Part shown: one piece after another, positions 51,089 to 60,098 of the stretch
How the letters are laid out: every line of letters begins with the position of its first letter
Numbering within the stretch: the stretch's first letter is position 1
Assembly (NCBI RefSeq): GCF_009601015.1
Contig: NZ_WITJ01000009.1
Coordinates: 62,001 to 126,000, forward strand
Length of the DNA stretch: 64,000 nt
Direction: 5' to 3'
Source: Lactococcus hircilactis
Lineage (GTDB): Bacteria > Bacillota > Bacilli > Lactobacillales > Streptococcaceae
Notes under the pieces: model-generated
What the model saw: only the letters and a program-made list of their open reading frames with translations
Databases searched by the model: none
Told to the model about the DNA's origin: nothing
Program-made: the position numbers and the translations under genes

Positions 51089-52384
51089 ATGCCAAAACGA
51101 CTTAAATTTTTATTCAGCTCGCGGATGTTTTCAGAATTTCCAGCGACGATGTTTCCGATAGTTTTACCCTTGTATATCCTGCATTTACGCGGATCTCTTG
51201 CGATTTCAGGGGTGTTTTTCACGCTGACGATGTTGCCTACTTTATGTTTAACTCCTTTGATTGGTGTTTGGGTCGAACAGCGCTCAAAGCGAAAAGTCAT
51301 TTTAGCAGTTCTCCTGAGTTTAGCGGTGATTGATCTGCTGTTGTCTGGTTTCATTTTGTCTTTTGATCCCTTGTCATTACTGACCATTGGTATTTTTGCT
51401 GCCTTGATTAGCATCGCGATTAAGATTTCTGAAATCTCATCAAAAGTGCTTTTTACAGAATTGGTCAATAAAATTGAATTACAAAAATATAATGGGATAC
51501 AAAGTGTGCTGGACAATGTGGCAACATTTTCTGCACCAATTATTGGAACAGTCATTTATGGGTTTTTTGGATTTCAAACCGTGCTTATTATTGGAGCGTG
51601 TTGTTATTTGGTGGCATTTTTTCTGATGCGCCAGCTCAAGATGAGTGCGACACCACGCTTAGAAGCAGAAGTTATTTCTGTCAGTACTGACAGAAATAAT
51701 CTCAGCAGCGACAAAGACGCTGTCAGCAGTGACAAAGTGCGGGGGAGTACCACATTCATCCAGCAAATGAAAGAAGGTCTGATTCCCATTCGTGAGAATC
51801 CTCAACTGCTCAAACTCATCATCATGTCTGCAAGTTTGAATTTTTTCGTTGCCAACTGCGGTGAAATTATTAATCCTGGCATTTTAATTCAAAAATATCA
51901 TCTTTCAAGTTCACTTTTTGGATTTGTTGAAGTTGCTTTTATGCTTGGCGTTATTTTTTCTGGCTTATGGATTTCAAGAAAAAAAGGGTTAGATCTGATG
52001 CGACATTTAGCACGCTCTCTTCAGATGACCACGTTTTTATCAATTTTTATCGGGATTTTTTCGTTGGTTTTCGAAGGAAAAAATCAATTCATTTTTCTGG
52101 GAATTTTTTTGATTTTACAGCTGCTATTGGGATTTAGCATGATTTTAGTGAATGTTCCGATCATGTCCTATTATCAAAGTCAAGTGCCGCATGACGTTCA
52201 AAGTCGATTTTTTAGTTTGAGTAGTTTTTTGGGGAGCATTGCGATTTCTCTTGGTGTGACGGTTGCAGGTATCTTGGCAGAACATTTTGGTGCAGATGTC
52301 ACGCTGATTTTCAATAACCTATGTGTCCTGATTATTGTCATTTTTGTATTTAGAAAGGGTCCAATTGTGGAAGTGAAAAAATGA
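51089..52384 (+). CDS. MFS transporter
   Basis: The 431-aa protein has 12 membrane segments with the loop WVEQRSKRKVILAVLLSLA in place of motif A. Its central cytoplasmic loop (about residues 195-220) contains SVSTDRNN and SSDKDAVSSDK, where an exact in-frame TGTCAGTACTGACA copy (51679) and related half-copies lie. The stop overlaps the MATE start (ATGA), implying co-translation. Substrate unknown. Confidence 0.83.
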   Translation: MPKRLKFLFSSRMFSEFPATMFPIVLPLYILHLRGSLAISGVFFTLTMLPTLCLTPLIGVWVEQRSKRKVILAVLLSLAVIDLLLSGFILSFDPLSLLTIGIFAALISIAIKISEISSKVLFTELVNKIELQKYNGIQSVLDNVATFSAPIIGTVIYGFFGFQTVLIIGACCYLVAFFLMRQLKMSATPRLEAEVISVSTDRNNLSSDKDAVSSDKVRGSTTFIQQMKEGLIPIRENPQLLKLIIMSASLNFFVANCGEIINPGILIQKYHLSSSLFGFVEVAFMLGVIFSGLWISRKKGLDLMRHLARSLQMTTFLSIFIGIFSLVFEGKNQFIFLGIFLILQLLLGFSMILVNVPIMSYYQSQVPHDVQSRFFSLSSFLGSIAISLGVTVAGILAEHFGADVTLIFNNLCVLIIVIFVFRKGPIVEVKK

Positions 52385-53667
52385 AAGAAATCAAGGAAAT
52401 TCAACGCTTTGCGTTGCCTTTGATTGCCAATCAATATTTTAATCTTGTGATGAATCAACTGATTCTCTATCTTGCAGTGAATCGCTCGCTTGAAAATTTG
52501 GCTGGCATTACGACCATTTCAAGTCTACTTTATGCACTGGGCGGAATTTTAGGGACGGTTGCACTTGCATTTAATATTGAAGGAGGACAGCGCATTGGAA
52601 AAAGTGAAACACGTGGTTTTTTGCAGCTCCTCAAATCCTCACTTTTGCTCAATAGTCTTGTTGGTCTTGTTTTTGCGGGCGCAACGCTTATTTTTGGCTC
52701 ACTTTTTTTACGAGGAATGTACAGTTTTTCTGGACAACTGCTTCATTTGACGCATCTTTATCTTGTCATACAAAGTCCTTATATTTTTCTTACTTTAATG
52801 CTGTTTTTATCCTCTAATCTCATTAAAATTGAAAATAAAACCAGTTTGATCATGGTGAGTTCAGTCGTTTCCATGGGATTTGAGCTTTTGTTAAATCTTC
52901 TTTTGGTCAGAATGTTTCAAATGGGAATCATTGGTGCAGGTATTGCATCTATTTCCTCACTTTTTGTTAGCGTTGCGTTGCAATTTTTCTTTGTCAGACA
53001 AAAAATTAAAGCCGCACTGTGTGAAAAAGCAACAGCGCTTAAGCAACTCATTCAAAAATCCATTCCACTTGGAGGGCAAGAACTTCTTGAAGGTGTTATT
53101 TTTACTCTCATATTTGATGCGTTGATGGCGCGGGAGGGATTGGAAATATTGGCGATTTACAATCTTTGTCTGCAACTTCTAAATCTCGTTAAAATGCCGA
53201 CATACATGTATGAAAATGCGATTACGGTTTTTGTTTCAAAAGCGTATGGAGAAAAAAATGAACGCAAAATGCATCATGTTTTTCGTGTGAGTGTGCTGAG
53301 TTCAATCGCTTTTTATCTTGTTTTTTCACTCCTTATTTTCATCAATGGAAATCGTTTTGCGCTTCTTTTTTCAAGTAAACTCTCGCGTCATTTTTCAGAA
53401 TATCTTCTCATTGCATTGATTTGTTCACTTTTTTTCGTGACTTATGAGAGTCTCAAAGGCATGCTTCAAGCCATCAATCAGGAAAAATATGTTCTTTATC
53501 GTACATTTCTGATTAACGTCATCCTTTTCACAGTTCTTTTGCTAAGTTGTATCTTTATTACTACGAACTTCACTTTTTTATATGTCCTATACGGGATCAG
53601 TTTATTGATTTTAAGTGTGATTTTTTATAGAAAATACCGCAAAATAATGGCAGAGCGCACGATTTAA
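52381..53667 (+). CDS. MATE-family transporter
   Basis: The 428-aa protein has 12 membrane segments and a two-fold repeat; the start FALPLIANQYFNLVMNQL and FQMGIIGAGIASISSLFVSVALQ fit MATE/MOP flippases. It is coupled to the preceding MFS gene. It may export drugs or metabolites. Two palindrome copies (53672, 53708) follow and provide a terminator stem. Confidence 0.8.
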   Translation: MKEIKEIQRFALPLIANQYFNLVMNQLILYLAVNRSLENLAGITTISSLLYALGGILGTVALAFNIEGGQRIGKSETRGFLQLLKSSLLLNSLVGLVFAGATLIFGSLFLRGMYSFSGQLLHLTHLYLVIQSPYIFLTLMLFLSSNLIKIENKTSLIMVSSVVSMGFELLLNLLLVRMFQMGIIGAGIASISSLFVSVALQFFFVRQKIKAALCEKATALKQLIQKSIPLGGQELLEGVIFTLIFDALMAREGLEILAIYNLCLQLLNLVKMPTYMYENAITVFVSKAYGEKNERKMHHVFRVSVLSSIAFYLVFSLLIFINGNRFALLFSSKLSRHFSEYLLIALICSLFFVTYESLKGMLQAINQEKYVLYRTFLINVILFTVLLLSCIFITTNFTFLYVLYGISLLILSVIFYRKYRKIMAERTI

Positions 53668-53671
53668 TTTT

Positions 53672-53757
53672 TGTCAGTGCTGACAAAAAATCAAACCGTG
53701 CTTTTTTTGTCAGTACTGACAAAAAATACCTCACTCATCAGTAATGACAAGTGAGGT
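53672..53757. terminator. Convergent terminators MATE/adhE
   Basis: Two palindrome-based stems (53672-53685 and 53708-53721) with T and A runs lie next to TACCTCACT/AGTGAGGTA (about 53727-53757), which on the minus strand is followed by TTTTTTG and serves adhE. Confidence 0.8.
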
Positions 53758-53794
53758 ACAGGCAGAGCGTAAATTGTAAAGTGATAAGGTGTGA

Positions 53795-56488
53795 TTAAAG
53801 TTGATCACGCAAGAGTTGTTTGATTTCATCAATTCTTGGTTGACGAGGATTAGCTGGTGTGCATTGATCATCGTAAACGAGGTCAGCAAGTTTGTCGAGT
53901 TCACGTTCAAGATGATCTTTCTTAACGCCATTTCCTGTCAAAGTGATGTCGATGTCAATGGAATCTGTCAATTTCTTGATTTCAGCAATGAGATTTGTCA
54001 CAGCCACTTCGTTAGAATCTGCTTTTGTTGCAAATCCCATGAAGCGTGAAATTTCAGCATAATCTTCTTGTGCACGATAAGTTTCATAACGTGGATAAGG
54101 GGTCCGTTTTACATTTCCTGATACGGCATTAAATTTGATGACATGTGGCATTGCAATCGCAATCGCAAGACCGTGAGGCAATCCAAATTCTCCACCTGTT
54201 TTGTGAGCCAAAGAGTGATTAATTCCAAGGAACGCATTGGCAAAGGCCATACCTGCAAGAGTAGCTGCGTTGTGCATGTTTTCACGCGCTTTTTGTCCTT
54301 CTTTAGTAGGTTGACTTGGATTGTAGTTGTATGATGCAGTCAAGTTTTCAAAAATGAGCTTGATGGCTTGAAGTGAAGTTGGTTTTGTATAATCAGAAGC
54401 CATAACAGAAACATAAGATTCAAGCGCATGAGAAAGTGCATCAATTCCTGACCATGAAACAGTACGTCTTGGAACAGTCATAACAAATTCAGGATCTACA
54501 ATGGCCACTTGTGGTGTCAATTGATAGTCAGCAAGTGGATATTTCACGTGTGTTTCGTCGTCAGTAATGACAGCAAATGGTGTCACTTCAGAACCAGTAC
54601 CAGAAGTAGTAGGGATCGCAACCATTTGAGCTTTGTGTGGGTGGTAGAATTTGATGATTCGTTTACGAATATCTACGAATTTTTGAGCTAATTCTTGGAA
54701 AAGTTCTTTCAAAGAAGCATCGTCATCTAAGTTTGCTTCACCACGTGCATCATATTCATAAATCAAACGACCGATTTTACCAGCATCAAGTGCAGATCCA
54801 CCACCAAGACAGATGACAGTATCTGGTTCAAATTGTTTCATTTGACGCGCGATAGTGATTGCTTCAGAAAGTGTTGGGTCAGGATGAACAGAACCATAAA
54901 TGCTTGTTTCTACTTGTTCTGGACGAATTGCAAGTTGTTCTAAAACTTTATCAACAAAACCAAATTTCACCATACCAGGGTCAGCAACGATAAAGGCTTT
55001 GTGCACGTGTGGTAATTCTTGAAGATAGCTGATAGAATTTTTTTCGTAGTAGATTTCTTTTGGCAAACGAACCCATTGAGGGCGATTACGACGTTTAGCC
55101 ACTGTTTTAATATTCAATAGATCGTATGTACTCAAATTGTGTGAAAGTGAATTTTTCCCCCATGAACCAGTTCCGAGCGTCAATGATGGACGCATTGCAT
55201 CTGTATAGATATCTCCGACCCCACCGATTGAGTCAGGTTGGTTAACAAGGATACGTGAAGCTTCAACTTTAATTCCGTATTCTTTGACAAATGGATCATC
55301 CATTGCACCAATTTGGATCGCAGCATTGTGACCAGCACCTTGATAAGCTAAAAGTGCACGTACGATTTCGATTCCTTCGTCACGAGATTCTGATTTGTAA
55401 ATAGAAAGCAGTGGAGAAAGTTTTTCAGAAGAAAGCGCTTCGCCAATATTTTTCTTATCTAATTCAAAGAGGATAACATCTTTATCTTCTGGCACATGAA
55501 CGCCAGCTTGTTCAGCAATCCATTTACCAGAACGTCCAGCAACAGGACCTGTAACCCCATAACCATCAGGACGTTGAACAAAGACGAAGTCAGCAAGTGG
55601 TTTGTAATCTTTCTTAGGCAAAAGATAAGCACCTTGTTCTTGCATTTTCTTCATGAATTCATCGTAAATTTCGCTTGCAACAACAGCAGAGTTTTCAGTC
55701 GCACAAATCATCCCGTTATCAAAACGTTTTGAAAGCAGTAAATCTTCAACAGCACGATCAACATTTGCGGTTGCGTCGATAAATACAGCACCGTTACCAG
55801 CACCAACACCAAGTGAAGGATTACCAGATTTAAGTGCGGCATTGACCATTCCAGGACCACCAGTTGCAAGGATCGTTGCAATACCAGGGTTTTGAATCAA
55901 TGCCGTTGTCATTTCAAGACTTGGCACTTCAATCCATTGAATGAAGTTTTCAGGTGCGCCTGCTTCAAGTGCAGCTTCATAAACGATTTGAGCCGCATGA
56001 GAAGAACATTTTTGAGCTTGTGGGTGGAAAGCAAAGACAATCGCATTGCGTGTTTTTGCTGCCAATAATGATTTGAAAAATGCAGTTGATGTAGGGTTCG
56101 TTGTTGGGACAATCCCAGCTAAAACGCCCAAAGGACTTGCGATTTCAACAGATCCAGCCACTTTGTTTTCGCGAATAACGCCGACTGTTTTGTCGTTTTT
56201 GATGGCATGATAGACAGATTCAGATGCGAAGTGATTTTTCGTATCTTTATCTTCTACAACGCCGCGCCCTGTTTCATTGACCGCTTCATGTGCCAATTGA
56301 AGAGAGTGCTTGCTTGCGGCAAGCGCCATTGCTGCAACGATGGTATCCACTTGTGCTTGAGTGTATCCTTCGAATTTTAAGACGGCTTCGTGTGCTTTTT
56401 TAACGAGCTCGCCAGTGTAAGCAACGGCTTTTGCCTTTTTTTCTTCAGCTGTCAATTCAACAGCTGGGGTGCTTTTTTCTTTTGCCAT
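53795..56488 (-). CDS. adhE: Bifunctional acetaldehyde/alcohol dehydrogenase
   Basis: The 897-aa protein fuses a CoA-acylating aldehyde dehydrogenase (about residues 1-450, catalytic Cys in NGMICATENSAVV) to an iron-dependent alcohol dehydrogenase (about 460-897, with GGGSALDAGK, TTSGTGSEVTPFAVITD and the iron ligands in GINHSLAHKTGGEFGLPHG). It converts acetyl-CoA to ethanol and regenerates NAD+. The start is ATG 56488, beginning MAKEKSTPAVELTAEEKKAK. Rex-type sites cover its promoter. Confidence 0.95.
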   Translation of the reverse strand: MAKEKSTPAVELTAEEKKAKAVAYTGELVKKAHEAVLKFEGYTQAQVDTIVAAMALAASKHSLQLAHEAVNETGRGVVEDKDTKNHFASESVYHAIKNDKTVGVIRENKVAGSVEIASPLGVLAGIVPTTNPTSTAFFKSLLAAKTRNAIVFAFHPQAQKCSSHAAQIVYEAALEAGAPENFIQWIEVPSLEMTTALIQNPGIATILATGGPGMVNAALKSGNPSLGVGAGNGAVFIDATANVDRAVEDLLLSKRFDNGMICATENSAVVASEIYDEFMKKMQEQGAYLLPKKDYKPLADFVFVQRPDGYGVTGPVAGRSGKWIAEQAGVHVPEDKDVILFELDKKNIGEALSSEKLSPLLSIYKSESRDEGIEIVRALLAYQGAGHNAAIQIGAMDDPFVKEYGIKVEASRILVNQPDSIGGVGDIYTDAMRPSLTLGTGSWGKNSLSHNLSTYDLLNIKTVAKRRNRPQWVRLPKEIYYEKNSISYLQELPHVHKAFIVADPGMVKFGFVDKVLEQLAIRPEQVETSIYGSVHPDPTLSEAITIARQMKQFEPDTVICLGGGSALDAGKIGRLIYEYDARGEANLDDDASLKELFQELAQKFVDIRKRIIKFYHPHKAQMVAIPTTSGTGSEVTPFAVITDDETHVKYPLADYQLTPQVAIVDPEFVMTVPRRTVSWSGIDALSHALESYVSVMASDYTKPTSLQAIKLIFENLTASYNYNPSQPTKEGQKARENMHNAATLAGMAFANAFLGINHSLAHKTGGEFGLPHGLAIAIAMPHVIKFNAVSGNVKRTPYPRYETYRAQEDYAEISRFMGFATKADSNEVAVTNLIAEIKKLTDSIDIDITLTGNGVKKDHLERELDKLADLVYDDQCTPANPRQPRIDEIKQLLRDQL

Positions 56489-56506
56489 AAGATGCAAATT
56501 CTCCTT

Positions 56507-56570
56507 TTGTGATTTGATTCACTTATTTCTATGTGAATAGTTTAACAAATTTTTGTGAAGATGTCAACAA
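56507..56570 (-). promoter_or_regulatory. adhE promoter with three Rex-like sites
   Basis: On the minus strand TTGACA (plus 56562-56567), 17 nt, TAAACT (56539-56544). Three elements resemble the Rex consensus TTGTGAANNNNTTCACAA: TTGTGATTTGATTCACTT (56507-56524), TGTGAATAGTTTAACA (56532-56547, over the -10) and TTGTGAAGATGTCAACAA (56553-56570, over the -35). NADH-responsive repression is therefore expected. Confidence 0.75.
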
Positions 56571-56649
56571 ATAATGTGATTTATTTTACAAAAAAATCAT
56601 TACGATTTTGTGACTAAATGATTTAAAATTTTTTACGAATGAGAAGATA

Positions 56650-56681
56650 AAAAAATCGCTGAAAATCAACGATTTTTTAAT
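56650..56681. terminator. Terminator of pgl
   Basis: AAAAAATCG/CGATTTTTT stem with A and T flanks, adjacent to the pgl stop on the minus strand. Confidence 0.7.
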
Positions 56682-56685
56682 TTCA

Positions 56686-57708
56686 TTAAATAGGAAGGAC
56701 ACACGTCCCTTCTGGGGCGTAAAAATCATCTTGCAACAGTGTCAACTGACCAGTAGATGGGTTGCGTTTGAATAAACTAAGATTGTCAGAATCTTGATGT
56801 GCAACAATGAGAAAATCTTCTGTGTGATTAAAGTTAAAATCACGTGGAATATTTCCCTTCGTGTCTGTCCACCCTTGAATTTCAAGAGCTGATCCATCGT
56901 TTATCACGGTGTAAGTAATGATGGAATCATGCCCACGATTTGAAACATACAAAAATTTTCCATCAGCACTCAAGCGAATCGCTGCAACACCATTGAATCC
57001 GGTGTGCTGATCTGGCAAGGTGGTTATTTTTTGCAAGAGTGAAAATGTACCATCCTGATAGGCAAGCACCTCAACTGTTGAGTCCAATTCACAGGCTAAA
57101 TAAGCATATTTTCCGTCAGGAGAAAATGCGAGGTGACGGTCGCCCGAACCTGCACGGGACTGGTAGATTTTTTCGTCCGACAATTTTCCGTCAGTACTGA
57201 CAGCGTAAGTATAAACGGCGTCATTTCCCAAATCACAGACCGCCAAACGCTGATCTGGTGTGAGATTAGAAAAATGACAAAGGGCGCCTTTTTGCTCAGG
57301 TTTTGGTCCATGATGATCCTCGTGTTTGACCGTGTCAGTAAGGATGATCTGACCATCTGAGCTACGCTTGTAAACTCGAACTTCTCCAAGGTGATAATTT
57401 GCCGCATAAACCAAATCACGGGCCTCATCTACAGCAACATAGCAATTGGATGCGCCTGGCGCAGTTACACTATTTAAAGGAGTTGCTATTGATCCATCAA
57501 AGAAGAATGCACGGGTACCTCCTTGTCCATTATCCGTTGCAACAGCATAAAGATGTTGCTTTTGATCCAAAGTCAAATAAGTTGCACCATTGATTTGCGT
57601 TACGAGTTGAAGATCTAATAGCTCTTCTTTATCCGTATCTAATAAGAAACTATAAATTCCCTTAGAGTCACGCTTTGTATAACCACCAACTAAAAATTTT
57701 TCAAGCAT
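56686..57708 (-). CDS. pgl: 6-phosphogluconolactonase, beta-propeller type
   Basis: The 340-aa cytosolic protein shows repeated seven-bladed propeller motifs (LDQKQHLYAVA, LVYAANYHLGEVRVYK, HLAFSPDGKYAYLACELDSTVEVL, LSADGKFLYVSNRGHDSI). It belongs to the YkgB/lactonase family that hydrolyses 6-phosphogluconolactone in the oxidative pentose phosphate pathway, feeding the Gnd reaction. I chose ATG 57708 (MLEKFLVGGYTK) behind AAAGGAAA instead of an upstream in-frame ATG. Confidence 0.85.
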   Translation of the reverse strand: MLEKFLVGGYTKRDSKGIYSFLLDTDKEELLDLQLVTQINGATYLTLDQKQHLYAVATDNGQGGTRAFFFDGSIATPLNSVTAPGASNCYVAVDEARDLVYAANYHLGEVRVYKRSSDGQIILTDTVKHEDHHGPKPEQKGALCHFSNLTPDQRLAVCDLGNDAVYTYAVSTDGKLSDEKIYQSRAGSGDRHLAFSPDGKYAYLACELDSTVEVLAYQDGTFSLLQKITTLPDQHTGFNGVAAIRLSADGKFLYVSNRGHDSIITYTVINDGSALEIQGWTDTKGNIPRDFNFNHTEDFLIVAHQDSDNLSLFKRNPSTGQLTLLQDDFYAPEGTCVLPI

Positions 57709-57838
57709 AAGTTTATTTCCTTTTATCGTATTATGCTTATATTTTACCACAAATTAGCGCTTACAGGATTTTTTTATCATATAAAAATCAAATTTTGATG
57801 AAGTCTGAAAGAATCTCTAGCATTTTTAAAGAAAAAGC

Positions 57839-57996
57839 TTGCTAAAACGAATAAAACAGTGTATAATGATAGAGTTGTGGTGTGTGACACCCAATGATTT
57901 CACATCTTTTGCAGACAAGATCGTGGTGTACAAAAGTATTGCGGTTGCGGATGATGCAAGAGAGAGGAAAAACTATTTTAAAAGGAGACATTTAAT
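57839..57996 (+). promoter_or_regulatory. rpsB promoter and long leader
   Basis: TTGCTA, 17 nt, TATAAT (57862-57867) precede a leader of about 125 nt that contains GTGGTGTGTGACACC and several pairable blocks, ending in AAAGGAGAC. Ribosomal protein S2 leaders are known regulators of this operon in many bacteria; the structure here was not solved. Confidence 0.65.
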
Positions 57997-58761
57997 ATGT
58001 CAGTTATTTCAATGAAACAACTTCTCGAAGCTGGTGTTCATTTTGGTCACCAAACGCGTCGTTGGAACCCTAAAATGAAACCATACATCTTCACAGAACG
58101 TAATGGAATTCATGTCATCGACCTTCAAAAAACAGTAAAACTCGTTGATGATGCTTACAATTACATGCGTGCTGCTGCTCAAGATGGAGCAATTGTGCTT
58201 TTTGTAGGGACTAAAAAACAAGCTGCAGAAGCAGTTAAAGACGAAGCTTTGCGTGCTGGTCAATACTACGTTAATCACCGTTGGCTTGGTGGAATGCTTA
58301 CCAACTGGAAAACAATCCAAACCCGCGTATCACGTCTTAAAGAAATCAACAAAATGGAAGAAGATGGCGTGTTTGATGTGCTTCCTAAAAAAGAAGTTGT
58401 TCTTTTGAACAAAGAACGCGAACGTCTTGAAAAATTCATCGGTGGAATTGCAGATATGCCTCGTATTCCAGATGTGATGTATATTGTTGATCCACATGCT
58501 GAACAAATTGCCGTTAAAGAAGCACAAACACTTGGCATTCCTGTTGTAGCAATGGTTGATACTAACGCAGATCCAGAACCTATTGATGTGGTAATTCCTG
58601 CAAATGACGATGCGATTCGTGCGGTTAAATTAATCACAGCTAAAATGGCTGATGCTATCATCGAAGGTCGTCAAGGAGAAGATGCTGGTGAAGAACAAGT
58701 TGAAGAAGCTGCATCAGAAGAATCACTTGAAGAACTTGCAGAAATCGTTGAAGGAAAATAA
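57997..58761 (+). CDS. rpsB: 30S ribosomal protein S2
   Basis: The 254-aa protein begins [32 protein letters not shown] and has the usual [18 protein letters not shown] and [19 protein letters not shown] blocks, ending in an acidic tail. S2 is needed for a functional small subunit. It is co-directional with tsf. Confidence 0.97.
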   Translation: MSVISMKQLLEAGVHFGHQTRRWNPKMKPYIFTERNGIHVIDLQKTVKLVDDAYNYMRAAAQDGAIVLFVGTKKQAAEAVKDEALRAGQYYVNHRWLGGMLTNWKTIQTRVSRLKEINKMEEDGVFDVLPKKEVVLLNKERERLEKFIGGIADMPRIPDVMYIVDPHAEQIAVKEAQTLGIPVVAMVDTNADPEPIDVVIPANDDAIRAVKLITAKMADAIIEGRQGEDAGEEQVEEAASEESLEELAEIVEGK

Positions 58762-58802
58762 TTCGACAGTTGCGTCGAAATTCATTAATTGATTATCATC
58801 AA

Positions 58803-58866
58803 AATAGGCGGAGGCCCTACGCCTCTACCTATTTTTTATACAAAAACAATTTTGTCAGTACTGACA
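58803..58866 (+). terminator. rpsB-tsf intergenic hairpins
   Basis: AAATAGGCGGAGG pairs with a CCTC..CCTATTT block followed by TTTA, and then an exact TGTCAGTACTGACA (58853-58866) lies 30 bp before tsf. These probably lower tsf transcription relative to rpsB. Confidence 0.65.
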
Positions 58867-58896
58867 AAACTTTAAAATAAAAGGAGAAACACACTC

Positions 58897-59922
58897 ATGG
58901 CAGTAACAGCAGCAATGGTAAAAGAACTTCGCGAAAAAACAGGTGCAGGCGTTATGGATGCAAAAAAAGCCCTTGTTGAAACAGATGGGAACATGGAAGC
59001 AGCAGCAGAACTGCTCCACGAAAAAGGTGCAGCAAAAGCAGCTAAAAAAGCTGATCGCGTTACTGCAGAAGGATTGACAGGAATTGCAGTTAACAAAAAC
59101 GTTGCAGCCCTCATCGAAATTAATTCAGAAACAGACTTCGTTGCAAAAAATGATCAATTTGTTGCCCTTGTGAAAGACACCGCAGAATTGATTGCAAACG
59201 AAAAACCTGCAGATAATGAAGCTGCACTTGCTCTTGTGACAAAAACTGGTGAAACACTTGAACAAGCCTTTATCCAAGCTACTGCAACAATCGGAGAAAA
59301 AATTTCATTCCGTCGTTTTGCATTGGCTGAAAAAACAGACGATCAACATTTTGGGATTTATCAACACAATCAAGGACGTATTGGTGTTATTTCAGTTGTT
59401 GAAGGCGCAGATGAAGCAATTGCGAAACAATTGTCAATGCATATCGCTGCAATGCACCCTACTGTGCTTTCATATACAGAACTTGATCCCGCATTTGTTC
59501 ACGAAGAAATAGCGAAAATGAACCACGACATCGATCTTGACAACGAAAGCCGTGCGATGGTTGATAAAGCACCATTGCCACATCTTGTTTACGGATCAAA
59601 AGCTCAATTGACTGATGCCGTTGTAGCAAAAGCAAATGAAGACATCAAAGCAGAGCTCGCTGCAGAAGGAAAACCAGAAAAAATCTGGGATAAGATTATT
59701 CCAGGTAAAATGGCACGTTTCTTCCTTGACAACACAAAAGTGGACCAAGAATACACACTTCTTGCTCAACTTTACGTCATGGATGACAGCAAAACTGTAG
59801 AAGCTTATCTTGAAAGTCAAAATGCTAAAGCTGTAAGTTTCGCACGTTTTGAAGTCGGTGAAGGAATTGAAAAAGCAGAAAACGATTTTGCTGCAGAAGT
59901 TGCTGCACAAGCAGGATTGTAA
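58897..59922 (+). CDS. tsf: Elongation factor Ts
   Basis: The 341-aa protein begins [36 protein letters not shown] (UBA-like domain) and contains the EF-Tu-interacting TDFVAKND motif near residue 80. It regenerates EF-Tu-GTP. Its length fits Lactococcus and Streptococcus, which carry a longer C-terminal dimerisation region. A palindrome terminator follows at 59952. Confidence 0.97.
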   Translation: MAVTAAMVKELREKTGAGVMDAKKALVETDGNMEAAAELLHEKGAAKAAKKADRVTAEGLTGIAVNKNVAALIEINSETDFVAKNDQFVALVKDTAELIANEKPADNEAALALVTKTGETLEQAFIQATATIGEKISFRRFALAEKTDDQHFGIYQHNQGRIGVISVVEGADEAIAKQLSMHIAAMHPTVLSYTELDPAFVHEEIAKMNHDIDLDNESRAMVDKAPLPHLVYGSKAQLTDAVVAKANEDIKAELAAEGKPEKIWDKIIPGKMARFFLDNTKVDQEYTLLAQLYVMDDSKTVEAYLESQNAKAVSFARFEVGEGIEKAENDFAAEVAAQAGL

Positions 59923-59942
59923 TAACCGCGATACAAATCTTA

Positions 59943-59976
59943 AAAAATTTCTGTCAGTACTGACAGAAATTTTTTT
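59943..59976 (+). terminator. tsf terminator on the dispersed palindrome
   Basis: AAAATTTCTGTCAGTA with its complement and a run of eight or more T. Confidence 0.88.
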
Positions 59977-60098
59977 TTGCACAAAATAGATCATAAAAAA
60001 ACTATATTTTCCAAGCGTTATGTGCTATAATTATATACGAGGTTTTGTACCTATAAAAATCAAAACTAATAAAGCGAAATAAAAATTTGGAGTAACCT

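Larger units (their letters stand above)
1898..59965. repeat. Dispersed 14-bp palindrome family TGTCAGTACTGACA
   Basis: Exact copies start at 1898, 4367, 5262, 10622, 31361, 31412, 35615, 40427, 43265, 51679, 53708, 58853 and 59952. Copies with TGTCAGTGCTGACA start at 11145, 11289, 13745, 35683 and 53672, and with TGTCAGCACTGACA at 4773 and 35288. Near copies are at 12299 and 57190. Intergenic copies usually form the stem of a terminator; others are inside genes. Inside-out or split half-sites (TACTGACA...TGTCAGTA) occur near 42400 and 43045. The list was made by eye and may miss a few. Confidence 0.9.

Noticed and set aside
1898-59965. Repeated palindromes as a CRISPR array
   Set aside because: Copies are kilobases apart, vary in the centre and are in genes and terminators; there are no spacers and no cas genes.
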